From assembly GCA_019637855.1 (NCBI GenBank), contig JAHBUX010000014.1, positions 1 through 64,000 of the forward strand: a stretch of DNA of 64,000 nt, given 5' to 3'. The notes beneath the pieces were generated by a model. It worked only from the letters and a program-made list of their open reading frames with translations, was not told where the DNA came from and ran no database searches. A program made the translations under genes and the position numbers. This stretch comes from Bdellovibrionales bacterium (GTDB taxonomy: Bacteria; Bdellovibrionota; Bdellovibrionia; Bdellovibrionales; UBA1609). How positions within the stretch are numbered: the stretch's first letter is position 1; every line of letters begins with the position of its first letter. Positions 17,665-25,401 of the stretch are shown here, one piece after another.

Positions 17665-18822
17665 TTAGTTGACGTCCTGCGCAGGTCTACGTCCGTTGTT
17701 TGTCTCGGAAATTTCAAGTTTGGTGGGCTGCAGCGCCAGTGCTGCGTTGAGCAATTGGCCGCTTCCGATTTTGCCGCGCAGTGAGGTTAGGCTACGGCCG
17801 GAGGAAAGCAGTTGAGCTCTTAGCGTTGCGGGGTCCCTATAGCGCGCATCATGCGCCATCATCAGCGCGGCGACGCCACTGACGAAAGCCGTCGCCTGCG
17901 AAGTTCCCGTCATATATCCATAACGTCCTTGTGGCAGAGTCGAGAAGATATTCTTGCCCGGGGCGACGAGGTCCACACTGCCTAAACCATAGTTACTTAC
18001 CGCTAACAGTTCGCCGCCGCGATCGACGGCGCCGACGCTGATGATATTGGGTAGATCGTAGTCGGCCGGATAAAAGGGGAAGAAGTCGGAATTGACTCCT
18101 TCGTTGCCTGCCGCGGCCACCACCAAAACTCCGTTTTCAGCGGCGTAGCGCAAGGCTTCTTCTTCCAACCGGTTGCGCAGAATGCCGCCGCCGGAGTAGT
18201 TGATAATTTTAGCTCCGTTATCGACCGCGTAGCGGATGGCGCGCACTGTGTTGGCCAGATTGTCGAGTCCCGCCGTCTCTGTATCATAATACTTTAAGAT
18301 CATAAGACTCACACCAGGGGCGACGCCGCTCGCGCCCGGTCCGTCGAACGGAGCGGCGCCTATGATGCCCGCGATGTGAGTCCCATGCCCGTGCTCATCC
18401 ATTAGCGCGGGAGAGTTGGAAACAAAGTCCCATCCATGGGCATCGTCGACAAATCCATTGCCGTCGTCGTCAATTCCATTTGACGCTTTGTCAGAACCAT
18501 CCGGTGCAACTCCTGTCTCGCCGGGATTGGTCCAGATATTTTTAGATAAATTGGGATGATTTATGTCTGCGCCAGTGTCGATGATCGCAACGATCACGCT
18601 TTTGTCAGCCGCCCCTTCGAGCCAGGCGACCTCCGCCGATATCGCCTTCAACCCCCAGTTCATCGCGATGTGCGGATCGGCAGGGCGACCAGTGATCGTC
18701 GTTGGTTCACTGGTGGGTATGAAGCGCGGCTGGTCTTGCAGCTGTGAATTCAGACGGGCCAGTGCGAGCAGAGAGACCAAAGTGATAAGGAATGAGAATA
18801 GAATCTCCTTGAACCCTTGCAT
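17665..18822 (-). CDS. Secreted subtilisin-like serine protease (S8)
   Basis: A 385-residue subtilase. An N-terminal hydrophobic signal (about 8-24) is followed by a short pro-region and the S8 domain from about residue 60. The catalytic triad is complete: Asp82 in AIIDTGAD, His146 in HGHGTHIAG, Ser308 in GTSQATAF, with oxyanion Asn240 in AAGNEG. A calcium-loop-like segment, NGIDDDGNGFVDD, lies at 115-127 and is typical of this subgroup. AAGGAG precedes the ATG. It stands alone between signalling genes. It is likely exported to the periplasm or medium to degrade proteins; whether it is cell-anchored is unclear. Confidence 0.94.
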   Translation of the reverse strand: MQGFKEILFSFLITLVSLLALARLNSQLQDQPRFIPTSEPTTITGRPADPHIAMNWGLKAISAEVAWLEGAADKSVIVAIIDTGADINHPNLSKNIWTNPGETGVAPDGSDKASNGIDDDGNGFVDDAHGWDFVSNSPALMDEHGHGTHIAGIIGAAPFDGPGASGVAPGVSLMILKYYDTETAGLDNLANTVRAIRYAVDNGAKIINYSGGGILRNRLEEEALRYAAENGVLVVAAAGNEGVNSDFFPFYPADYDLPNIISVGAVDRGGELLAVSNYGLGSVDLVAPGKNIFSTLPQGRYGYMTGTSQATAFVSGVAALMMAHDARYRDPATLRAQLLSSGRSLTSLRGKIGSGQLLNAALALQPTKLEISETNNGRRPAQDVN

Positions 18823-18926
18823 GTCATCTCCTTGACTTGATTGGTTGGGTTACCTGGAGAACTAAGCACGGCGCGCGCCAACTCCTTTGGCCTTGGATTG
18901 AGGGGAGGTACTGCAAGTCTTAAGCA

Positions 18927-18952
18927 CACAGCTGTTAAAGCCTTCAGCTGTG
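18927..18952. promoter_or_regulatory. Inverted repeat upstream of the subtilase gene
   Basis: CACAGCTG (18927-18934) and CAGCTGTG (18945-18952) form an exact 8-bp inverted repeat with a 10-bp spacer, about 105 bp upstream of the subtilase start. It could be a regulator-binding site or a hairpin. Nothing identifies the regulator. Confidence 0.35.
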
Positions 18953-19003
18953 AACAGCGGATGGTGAAAAGGCGCCAGATATACGAGTGTGTAGCTGGCT
19001 AAC

Positions 19004-19026
19004 AGGCGTCTCAAAATGAGACGCCT
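19004..19026 (-). terminator. Hairpin after the diguanylate cyclase gene
   Basis: AGGCGTCTCA (19004-19013) pairs perfectly with TGAGACGCCT (19017-19026) around three bases. It begins 9 bp beyond the stop codon of the minus-strand GGDEF gene, where a terminator is expected, but there is no clear T-run after the stem. Confidence 0.5.
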
Positions 19027-19035
19027 AATTACAAT

Positions 19036-20181
19036 TTAAGCGACACGGGTGAGGGGAGACGGCGCCAGAGTCGATTTATTGCGCCCGGTATTCTTGGAAT
19101 TATAGAGAGCTAAGTCAGCGCGTTTGATCCAGGCCTCCGGTGCTTCGTTGCGGGCCAGTTGGGCCACGCCGATCGACACGGTAAAGCGGATCTCGCGCTC
19201 TTCGTGCACATAAGCTTCCGCGCGCACGCGCGCCAAAACCTCTTCGGCTTTCTTCATGGCTTGTGCGGCTTGATAGTCGGGCAATAGAATCGCGAACTCT
19301 TCGCCGCCGATACGGGCGACCAGATCCGCTTCGCGGTTGAACATGGACTTCAGGCTACCGACCAGTTCTTTTAAAACAAAGTCGCCGACTTGATGGCCGA
19401 ACGTGTCGTTGATCTTTTTAAAATGATCGATGTCGACCAACATCAAAGTCACCGGTGTTTCCGCGGCGTGAAAGAGCTTATGATGTTGTTGCACGTATTC
19501 GTCAAAGGTCTTGCGATTGTAGGCTTGAGTCAGATGATCCACACGCGCTGAGTTGGCGGCTTCGCCCAATTGCTTCTTCACCAGATTCAGATTTTTACGG
19601 ATTGATTTCATCGTTGAGATGCGGCGTTTGTCTTTTTTGAACTGCTTCTCAACGTAACAGTCGATGAATTTACGTGATTGGTTCTTCAGGACGTCAATCG
19701 AGTTGGATTCAACGGCCTCTTTGAGCTGCTCGAGGCTCGTGCGGATTTCGAAGTCTTCTTTTTGTTCTTGGCTTATATCTTCACTCAGCTGGTCTACGAA
19801 ATCCCAGATGATGGTGCGGAAGTCTTCGAAAGTTTTGTGGAAGTACGTGGTTTCATCCACTCGGTACGTGGAGAAGAACTGGCGAAAGCGAAAGAGCACG
19901 CGCTCCAGACCGGTGCGTTCGTTTGGATTTAAAATCTCTTTGGCGAACTCGTCCAGAGTCTCGCGCACCTTACGCACCGGATGGCCGTCAACGTCGATCA
20001 AGTGTTTGTTGTAGGTGTCTATTATATAGAGGAGAGTGGCGCGCTCTTCATTCATCTCGGCGGAGATTGCCGCTTTGGCGTCTTCAGGGCTGACGGCGCC
20101 ATCAGGTCCTGAACCCCCGCCGTTTTGCGAGTTCAAGTCGAAGTCGAATTGTTCAATGAGCTTCTCAACCCACTTTTTCAT
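19036..20181 (-). CDS. Diguanylate cyclase (GGDEF domain)
   Basis: A 381-residue c-di-GMP synthase. The C-terminal GGDEF domain (about 212-375) carries the active motif GGEEF at 292-296. The product-inhibition site RxxD (Arg283 to Asp286, READ) stands five residues ahead of it, so feedback control by c-di-GMP is likely. The N-terminal 200 residues are helical and charged, with no membrane segment and no sensor domain I recognise. The gene stands alone on its strand. An HD-GYP phosphodiesterase at 50174 is the only other obvious c-di-GMP enzyme in the window. Confidence 0.92.
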   Translation of the reverse strand: MKKWVEKLIEQFDFDLNSQNGGGSGPDGAVSPEDAKAAISAEMNEERATLLYIIDTYNKHLIDVDGHPVRKVRETLDEFAKEILNPNERTGLERVLFRFRQFFSTYRVDETTYFHKTFEDFRTIIWDFVDQLSEDISQEQKEDFEIRTSLEQLKEAVESNSIDVLKNQSRKFIDCYVEKQFKKDKRRISTMKSIRKNLNLVKKQLGEAANSARVDHLTQAYNRKTFDEYVQQHHKLFHAAETPVTLMLVDIDHFKKINDTFGHQVGDFVLKELVGSLKSMFNREADLVARIGGEEFAILLPDYQAAQAMKKAEEVLARVRAEAYVHEEREIRFTVSIGVAQLARNEAPEAWIKRADLALYNSKNTGRNKSTLAPSPLTRVA

Positions 20182-20245
20182 GCCGTTTTATTCGGAACAA
20201 AGGCTAGAAAGATGCATGGACTTTCGGCTGGAAATCCAGGTAACC

Positions 20246-20274
20246 TTGACCAAGGTCCAGGTAGGGTCTAATAC
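20246..20274 (+). promoter_or_regulatory. Near-consensus sigma-70-type promoter
   Basis: TTGACC (20246-20251) and TAATAC (20269-20274) are exactly 17 bp apart, firing to the right about 30 bp ahead of a short open frame at 20303. The inverted repeat ACCTTG-AC-CAAGGT (20243-20256) overlaps the -35 and could be an operator. Confidence 0.55.
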
Positions 20275-20302
20275 AGGACGGCTGAAAGGCCGATATAGAT
20301 AT

Positions 20303-20548
20303 ATGAATTGGAATCCGCAAGTGGCTAAGCCTTTGTTAAAACGACTGTTGGTGGCACTCATTGTGTTTCCACCGCTCGTCGCTTTGACAAATGTGAATGC
20401 TCCGGAGCAAACCAAACCGAAGGCGCAGGATCGTTTAAAGATCTATCGCAAGTCTGCGCAGCCTGTAATTAAAGCGCAAAGTCCGCGTGAGCCGTCGAGC
20501 TTACTCTTTGATAACCGTTGTACTGGGATTAAGACCCCAGCTTTTTAG
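20303..20548 (+). CDS. Small single-span membrane or exported protein
   Basis: A possible 81-residue protein. Residues 12-31 are a positively led hydrophobic stretch (LKRLLVALIVFPPLVAL), then a Lys/Pro/Gln-rich polar tail. The ATG lies about 22 bp after the expected transcription start of the TTGACC-TAATAC promoter. There is no good Shine-Dalgarno, only a distant AAAGG. The last 48 bp overlap the 3' end of the minus-strand RNase H gene. I recognise no family. The promoter and the signal-like N-terminus support it; the overlap and weak ribosome site count against it. Confidence 0.4.
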   Translation: MNWNPQVAKPLLKRLLVALIVFPPLVALTNVNAPEQTKPKAQDRLKIYRKSAQPVIKAQSPREPSSLLFDNRCTGIKTPAF

Positions 20549-21253
20549 AATCTCCGCTTCATCGCTTTGACTCTTCGCCTTTTTGAACTTAGCCGCGGAT
20601 TGCCCTTTCACGCGCCGCTCACACTCCGCCCAGGTCCGGTGTCGAACAACTGTCCCGCCATGATAACTTAGATAAGAGAACGCGGGCGTTGCCGACTTCT
20701 TATCGTACGTTTTCATTTCAGGCAGCTCTTGGTCGGGCGGCAGATCGTGAATGGCAACCGGATACTGCAGAAGCGGTCCTTCATAAAGATCCACCCAACG
20801 CCCGGTCGAAAATCCAACTGCGATCTCGTCGCAGCGCTCGTTGCCAGGAACACCGGTATGTCCGCGCACATATTTCCAGTCGATCACGACCGGTTTTAAG
20901 CGTGCCACCGCTTTGGATAACTCTTCCCACAGATCGCGGTTCATGACCTCTTTGCCTTCGGCGTTTTTCCAACCGCGCGAGCGCCAACCCCAGATCCACT
21001 GCGTGATACCGCGGATAAGATAGGTCGAGTCGGTGTAGAGCACGATCGGTGTTTCACTTTTGGGCAAGGCTTGCAGCGCGCGCAAGGCCGAGATGATCTC
21101 CATGCGGTTGTTGGTGGTGGAAGGATCTTTGCCACCGAGCTCGCGCACCTGACCTTCGGGAGTGGCGATAATCGCGCCCCAACCACCTGGGCCTGGGTTA
21201 CCGCTACACGCGCCATCGGTGAAGATTATGATCGAAGAGAAATCCACTTTCAT
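20501..21253 (-). CDS. rnhA: Ribonuclease HI with C-terminal hybrid-binding domain
   Basis: A 250-residue enzyme that cuts RNA in RNA-DNA hybrids. Numbered from the ATG at 21253, all active-site residues are present: Asp13 (FTDGACSGNPG), Glu52 (NRMEI), Asp75 (YTDSTY), His132 (RGHTG) and Asp142 (ERCDE). After the catalytic domain a linker leads to residues about 192-238, where TWAECERRVKGQSAAKFKK matches the hybrid-binding (viroplasmin-like) domain usually found at the N-terminus of RNase H1. The domain order is therefore reversed. The start was chosen for a compact catalytic domain; a longer frame reaches 21343 but would overlap the divergent MFS gene. Confidence 0.9.
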   Translation of the reverse strand: MKVDFSSIIIFTDGACSGNPGPGGWGAIIATPEGQVRELGGKDPSTTNNRMEIISALRALQALPKSETPIVLYTDSTYLIRGITQWIWGWRSRGWKNAEGKEVMNRDLWEELSKAVARLKPVVIDWKYVRGHTGVPGNERCDEIAVGFSTGRWVDLYEGPLLQYPVAIHDLPPDQELPEMKTYDKKSATPAFSYLSYHGGTVVRHRTWAECERRVKGQSAAKFKKAKSQSDEAEILKSWGLNPSTTVIKE

Positions 21254-21335
21254 CGTGGCCCAAGAATAAGAATCTTGCGGGCCTTCCGTCAATTGCCGAC
21301 TCGACAATCGCGCACCCGGGTTGCACACTGGTGTC

Positions 21336-22490
21336 ATGCGCAATCTGGCCTTTTTCGCTTTGCTGTACTTCGTTCAAGGCGCGGCCCTGGCCTATATCAT
21401 CAATTTTCAAAAGCCCTATCTGGCCGGGCAGGGCATTAGCAAAGAGACCTTGGGTCTATTCACCTCATTGCTGCTGATTCCTTTTATTCTGAAGGTGTTT
21501 TTAGGCATGCTCAGTGATCGCGTGCCATGGGGAAAGTGGGGCTCACGTAAGCCCTATATGACTTTGGGCCTCGCTCTCTTTGCTGCTTGTTATTTTACAC
21601 TCTCCACGCTGGCTCCTGGCGAAAGCTTTCTGCTCTTTGCCATTGTCACGTGGCTGGCCTCATTGGGGCTTGCACTGTTTGACACCTGTGCGGATGGCTG
21701 GGCGGTGGATGTCGCCGAGGATCACCAGCAGAGTTCGATTCAGGCCGCCATGGTCGGAGGCAAATCTTTAGGCCTGATTCTCATGTCCTATGCTTTTGGT
21801 GTGCTGGCCGAGTCCGAGGGTTTTCGCACGATCTTTTTAGTGATCGCGACACTCAGTGCCTTCGTTCTGCTTGCCGTGTGGTGCGTGCCTTATCGGCCAC
21901 GTCAACGTGCGCAAAGAGCGGAGTTGGTGGGTCATTGGCGTGATCTTATGCGCGGCTTTTATCTTTGCTTCGCGGCCTTCGGAGTTCTGTATTCGATTGC
22001 GTCCTTTGGGACCGATGGCCTGGTGACCTTGCATTTGTCGGAAGCGCTAAAAGTCGGAGTGCGCCAGATCGGTGATTTCGGAGTGGCACGAGGAATGGGC
22101 GCTTTGCTCGGCGCCGGTCTGCATGCCTATTTGGCGCATCGCTTAGGATTAAAGCGCGCGCAAGTCCTCGCGCTCTTGGCCTTAGGGGCAGGCATTTTGT
22201 TGCCGCTCTCAGGGCTTCCGATTTTAATGGCGGCCTTGTTCTGGGGTATGGCGTGGGGCTTTCAAGAGACAGCGTATGTGACGTTGGCCATGCGTTTTGC
22301 GCAAGGCGCCTGGTCGGCCACGTTCTTTGCGATCGCGATGATTTTTAGCAATTTGGGAACTTCGATAGGTGAGGGGTTGGCCGCGCCGCTGGTTCCTTTG
22401 ATCGGATACAGCGGCGTTTTTATGGCCTTTGCGGGATTGGCGTGGGCGTGCTTGCTGCTCGTGCCGTGGATGATGCGCCCGGTAGAGTGA
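21336..22490 (+). CDS. Major facilitator superfamily transporter
   Basis: A 384-residue inner-membrane transporter with about twelve hydrophobic spans. The loop between helices 2 and 3 has GMLSDRVPWGKWGSRKPY, the MFS signature of Asp, Arg and Gly residues. The overall pattern is closest to the AmpG/folate-biopterin type of MFS, but the substrate cannot be named. The ATG at 21336 is preferred over a TTG five codons earlier. It is divergent from rnhA and ends 4 bp before the convergent coiled-coil gene. Confidence 0.87.
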   Translation: MRNLAFFALLYFVQGAALAYIINFQKPYLAGQGISKETLGLFTSLLLIPFILKVFLGMLSDRVPWGKWGSRKPYMTLGLALFAACYFTLSTLAPGESFLLFAIVTWLASLGLALFDTCADGWAVDVAEDHQQSSIQAAMVGGKSLGLILMSYAFGVLAESEGFRTIFLVIATLSAFVLLAVWCVPYRPRQRAQRAELVGHWRDLMRGFYLCFAAFGVLYSIASFGTDGLVTLHLSEALKVGVRQIGDFGVARGMGALLGAGLHAYLAHRLGLKRAQVLALLALGAGILLPLSGLPILMAALFWGMAWGFQETAYVTLAMRFAQGAWSATFFAIAMIFSNLGTSIGEGLAAPLVPLIGYSGVFMAFAGLAWACLLLVPWMMRPVE

Positions 22491-22494
22491 CTAG

Positions 22495-23133
22495 CTAGAG
22501 ATCGCTTTCGAGTGAACGTTCTTCCAAGGTCTGCGCTCTGAGTTCGAGCGAGGCCACCTTCTGTTGCAAGCGGCGGTTGTCTTGGCTGATGCGCTGCTGT
22601 CTTTTGCGGGAGTTCTTGATGTCGCGCTGAGCTTTATCGATGCGGGCTTGAGCGTTCTTTTGACGGCGTTGCAGGTCTTGCTGTTCGCGTGCGCCCGAAC
22701 GGATATCGTCGTTCAAACGATTCTGCAGCTCTTTCGCCGAAGCCAAGCGATTCTCCGCTTGCTGTGTCTTCGAGCGTAAGGTCTCTAGCTGAGCCTTCAC
22801 TTTGTTGCGCTGAGATTCATATTTTTTAGCCAAAGCCTCAGTTTCACGAGCCAGTTTAGCAATACGGTCGTAACGCTGAGATTGAGTTTCGATGCGTTTA
22901 GAGATCGACTTGCTCTCGTTCTTCATCGCCGAGATCTTGCTCTCGAGCTGGCGTGATTGACGCTCAAGCTCAGCGCTCTCACGACGAGCTTCTTCTTCAT
23001 ATTTTTTTTGATCGAAGAGGTTCATTTCTTCGGCTTCGACCTCTACGCCCAGGTCTTCGACTCTGTCGGCCTTATCGGCGTGTGCGACTGGCATCATTGC
23101 GGTGATGGCAGCGGCTAAAATCCATTTATTCAT
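22495..23133 (-). CDS. Secreted coiled-coil protein
   Basis: A 212-residue protein with a signal peptide ending in AHA (residue 19). From about residue 45 to the end it is almost entirely a charged coiled coil, rich in Glu, Lys, Arg, Gln and Ser, with heptad-like Leu/Ile spacing. It is likely periplasmic; it could be a spacer or a partner of murein or outer-membrane proteins. I recognise no family. Upstream lies a sigma-54-type promoter, so it is probably switched on by an enhancer-binding activator together with the TPR gene at 31073. Confidence 0.8.
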   Translation of the reverse strand: MNKWILAAAITAMMPVAHADKADRVEDLGVEVEAEEMNLFDQKKYEEEARRESAELERQSRQLESKISAMKNESKSISKRIETQSQRYDRIAKLARETEALAKKYESQRNKVKAQLETLRSKTQQAENRLASAKELQNRLNDDIRSGAREQQDLQRRQKNAQARIDKAQRDIKNSRKRQQRISQDNRRLQQKVASLELRAQTLEERSLESDL

Positions 23134-23186
23134 CTGGTCACTCCCTGATCAGCTTTGTGTTACGCGATCCTATCCACGATCTCCTT

Positions 23187-23204
23187 GAGCAAAGTGGGTG
23201 CCAC
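23187..23204 (-). promoter_or_regulatory. Sigma-54 (RpoN) promoter
   Basis: Read on the minus strand, GTGGCACCCACTTTGCT has the -24 GG and -12 GC separated by 10 bp, as sigma-54 requires, and matches the TGGCAC-N5-TTGC consensus. The -12 lies 56 bp upstream of the coiled-coil gene start. An almost identical element stands before the gene at 31073-31810. Confidence 0.75.
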
Positions 23205-23239
23205 GGGAAGGGCACGTTCGTGGTTGAGCCCATAGTCGC

Positions 23240-23262
23240 AAAGTGACGGAAAGAGTCACTTT
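23240..23262. promoter_or_regulatory. Inverted repeat, possible upstream activator site
   Basis: AAAGTGAC (23240-23247) and GTCACTTT (23255-23262) form an exact 8-bp inverted repeat with a 7-bp spacer, about 40 bp upstream of the sigma-54 promoter and about 75 bp before plsC. It could be an enhancer-binding site, or an operator for plsC. Confidence 0.4.
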
Positions 23263-23336
23263 TCAGGGAAGAAATTGCAAGGTGGCGGGGCCTTAACAGT
23301 TGCCCTTTCGGCCGTTTGCCGCTTATCTGATGGGCC

Positions 23337-24113
23337 ATGTTGGATTTGCTATCTTATCCACGCGGCATCTTGGTCACCTTTGTGGGGGCCTTATGGACCG
23401 CAGTGATGTCATTTGTGATCGTTTTCGTGGCGGGTGTGATCCGCCATCGCCGTGTGGTTGATTTCTTTATCGACTACATTTGGTCTCATCCGCTTCTACT
23501 AATGAGCGGTGTGAAGGTTGAGCGCAGGGGCGCCGAGAATGTGGCCGGCACGCCTAAGGGGTGTCTGCTTCTTTTCAATCATAGCAGTCATTTTGATATC
23601 CCGGTTCTGTACGCCTATTTTCCCCGCAGTTTTCGCTTTGGCGCCAAGATTGAGCTGTTCAAAATTCCAGTGTTTGGTTGGGCCATGAAGCTCTGTGGGG
23701 TCTTACCCATCGACCGTCGCAATCGTAATAAGGTGATGAAGATCTATCAAGATGCCATTGCCCGTATCGATCGCGGAGAATGCTTTGCCCTGGCTCCGGA
23801 GGGCACTCGTCAGCCGGCCCCGAAGCTTGGTTCATTTAAGCGCGGGCCCTTTGAATTCGCTATCAATGCCGGTATGGATATCGTGCCGGTGGTGTTGGCG
23901 GGAACTTATGCGGTTTTGCCCCGCAGCGCTGTGTGGGTGAATCAAGGGCGTTGGACGCGCAAAGTGATTATGCAGATTCTACCGCGGGTGTCGGCGGCCG
24001 ATTATGCGCTTGAGCAAGTGGATGATCTATTGAATCGCGTGCACGAGCAAATGGCTGTCGCTCATGATCGCCTGTATGCGGAACTGGGTCAGCAGGGCGT
24101 AGCGCCACCCTGA
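23337..24113 (+). CDS. plsC: 1-acyl-sn-glycerol-3-phosphate acyltransferase
   Basis: A 258-residue inner-membrane enzyme that acylates lysophosphatidic acid at sn-2 to give phosphatidic acid. The catalytic NHSSHFD (NH-x4-D) is at 81-87 and the substrate-binding EGTR at 155-158. An N-terminal hydrophobic segment (about 10-35) anchors it. It is divergent from the coiled-coil gene. Its stop is followed, after a single base, by a 190-bp structured repeat. Confidence 0.93.
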   Translation: MLDLLSYPRGILVTFVGALWTAVMSFVIVFVAGVIRHRRVVDFFIDYIWSHPLLLMSGVKVERRGAENVAGTPKGCLLLFNHSSHFDIPVLYAYFPRSFRFGAKIELFKIPVFGWAMKLCGVLPIDRRNRNKVMKIYQDAIARIDRGECFALAPEGTRQPAPKLGSFKRGPFEFAINAGMDIVPVVLAGTYAVLPRSAVWVNQGRWTRKVIMQILPRVSAADYALEQVDDLLNRVHEQMAVAHDRLYAELGQQGVAPP

Positions 24114-24114
24114 G

Positions 24115-24304
24115 AGAGCTGGCCTACTTGCCTGTGGTTTTGTCCTCGATATATCGAGAGGGAAACTAGGCTGCCGGAGACAATATTGTCCGAGAGTTTC
24201 GGACGAAAAGGTGAAGGTCCTTACTAAGGCCCATAAAAAACTTTGGAATCGACGTCCGGTTGGCGGACATGCATCCGCCAACCACACAGTGGCCAGCCAG
24301 CTCT
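24115..24304 (+). repeat. 190-bp structured repeat, copy 1
   Basis: This element is repeated at 33348-33537 with three differences in 190 bp. The ends pair as AGAGCTGGC (24115-24123) with GCCAGCTCT (24296-24304). Next inward, CTGTG pairs with CACAG. Inner hairpins include the palindrome CTCGATATATCGAG, GTCCGA/TCGGAC, CCTT/AAGG, and a 10-bp stem GGTTGGCGGA/TCCGCCAACC with loop CATGCA. It fills the whole gap between the convergent plsC and methyltransferase genes, with 1 and 7 bp to spare. It is probably a structured RNA or a short mobile element. No coding frame in it is convincing. Confidence 0.85.
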
Positions 24305-24311
24305 AGTCAGC

Positions 24312-25331
24312 TCATGGCTTCTTTACCCAAACCACTTTGGTGAAGAAGGCATGCTCACTTAAAGCCTTCTCTCCGGTCACTCGCTCCAGCAAATCTTCCA
24401 AACGATCTCGAGAGTAGTTCTTGTAAAACGGCTCATGATAGACTTTTGGAAAACGCTCCAGTGCCCAGTTCAACTCGGGTTCATCGTCGATCTGCAAAGA
24501 GTCGGCGATCACTAGCACTCCGCCGGGCTTCAGCACGCGATAGGCTTCGCGCACCAGTTTTTCGCGTTCGGGCTTGGGCAATTCGTGTAGGACGTAGACC
24601 GAGTACACCGCGGAGAACGACTCTTCTTTGAACGTCAACTCGGTGGCATCACCCTGCACGAAGTCCACTTTGCTTTGATCGTTTAGATTTTCGCGCGCCA
24701 CTTTCAAATAAGGAGAACTTAAATCCAAAGCGGTCACGCGCACGCGCGGGAAGGTGGCTAGAACCGGTCGCGTGGCCGATCCGGTGCCGCTGCCGAGCTC
24801 GAGCCAGCGGCCATGGGCCTGAGTGGTGGACTTTAAGACAGGTAAGATCAGCCGGCGCATGGCTCCGGCGGTGCCGCTGAATAGAATTTCGACTTGATGA
24901 TCATAGCGGCGCGCCGAAGCCTCGCTGAGGTAGCCATCCGTTTGAAAATGAAAGTTGCGGGTGTAATAGTCGGGCAGGTCTTGCGTTAACTCCTGTGCCA
25001 TGTTGGATTCGAAGTGCTTAGTCTTGTTCAGCTTCATGCGCCAGGCGACTCTTACGCCGTCACTCATCACTTCCATAAATGAACGCAAATGCCGCCAGGG
25101 ACTTTCGATCTCCAGAGCCTTCCAAGTGTACGCTCCATGTTCGAGCGCCTCAGCTTCGCGCTTGTGCAGCTTGAGAATATGTTTCCATAAGCTGCGCACT
25201 TGCTCATCGCTCGGCGGCGGTAGATCAGGATGGGTTACGAAACGGCTCACTAAGGCCAACGGAAGGCTTTCTAAAAAGTAAACCCCGCTGCGGGCGATGT
25301 TCAGAGATTGAATGATTTTGCTTGGAATCAT
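24312..25331 (-). CDS. SAM-dependent methyltransferase (class I)
   Basis: A 339-residue protein from the ATG at 25331; a longer frame starts at 25382 with an unlikely Cys-rich leader. The C-terminal half is a Rossmann methyltransferase with motif I ELGSGTG at 178-184, an acidic end of strand 2 (ALDLSS), QGDATEL, and the post-motif segment RVLKPGGVLVIADS. The N-terminal 150 residues are helical and not recognised. The substrate may be a lipid, quinone or small metabolite. It is convergent to plsC across the 190-bp repeat. Confidence 0.87.
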   Translation of the reverse strand: MIPSKIIQSLNIARSGVYFLESLPLALVSRFVTHPDLPPPSDEQVRSLWKHILKLHKREAEALEHGAYTWKALEIESPWRHLRSFMEVMSDGVRVAWRMKLNKTKHFESNMAQELTQDLPDYYTRNFHFQTDGYLSEASARRYDHQVEILFSGTAGAMRRLILPVLKSTTQAHGRWLELGSGTGSATRPVLATFPRVRVTALDLSSPYLKVARENLNDQSKVDFVQGDATELTFKEESFSAVYSVYVLHELPKPEREKLVREAYRVLKPGGVLVIADSLQIDDEPELNWALERFPKVYHEPFYKNYSRDRLEDLLERVTGEKALSEHAFFTKVVWVKKP

Positions 25332-25401
25332 CTTGGAAAAGGTAGCGAAAGCGCACCTCAGACACAAGGGTTGAGGCGCCAAGAAGACGTGCGAAAAGTC
25401 C

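Noticed and set aside
20269-20300. Flagellar sigma-28 promoter from GCCGATAT
   Set aside because: The -35 TAAA is missing at the right distance; the sigma-70 form explains the site better.
24027-24287. Minus-strand frame over the 190-bp repeat, repeated at 33338-33520
   Set aside because: The two frames look alike only because the repeat is copied. They have no ribosome site and end in unlike tails, so they are not genes.
24115-24304. Retron msr-msd RNA
   Set aside because: The paired ends and the long 3' hairpin are suggestive, but there is no reverse transcriptase in the window and no clear branching G context.
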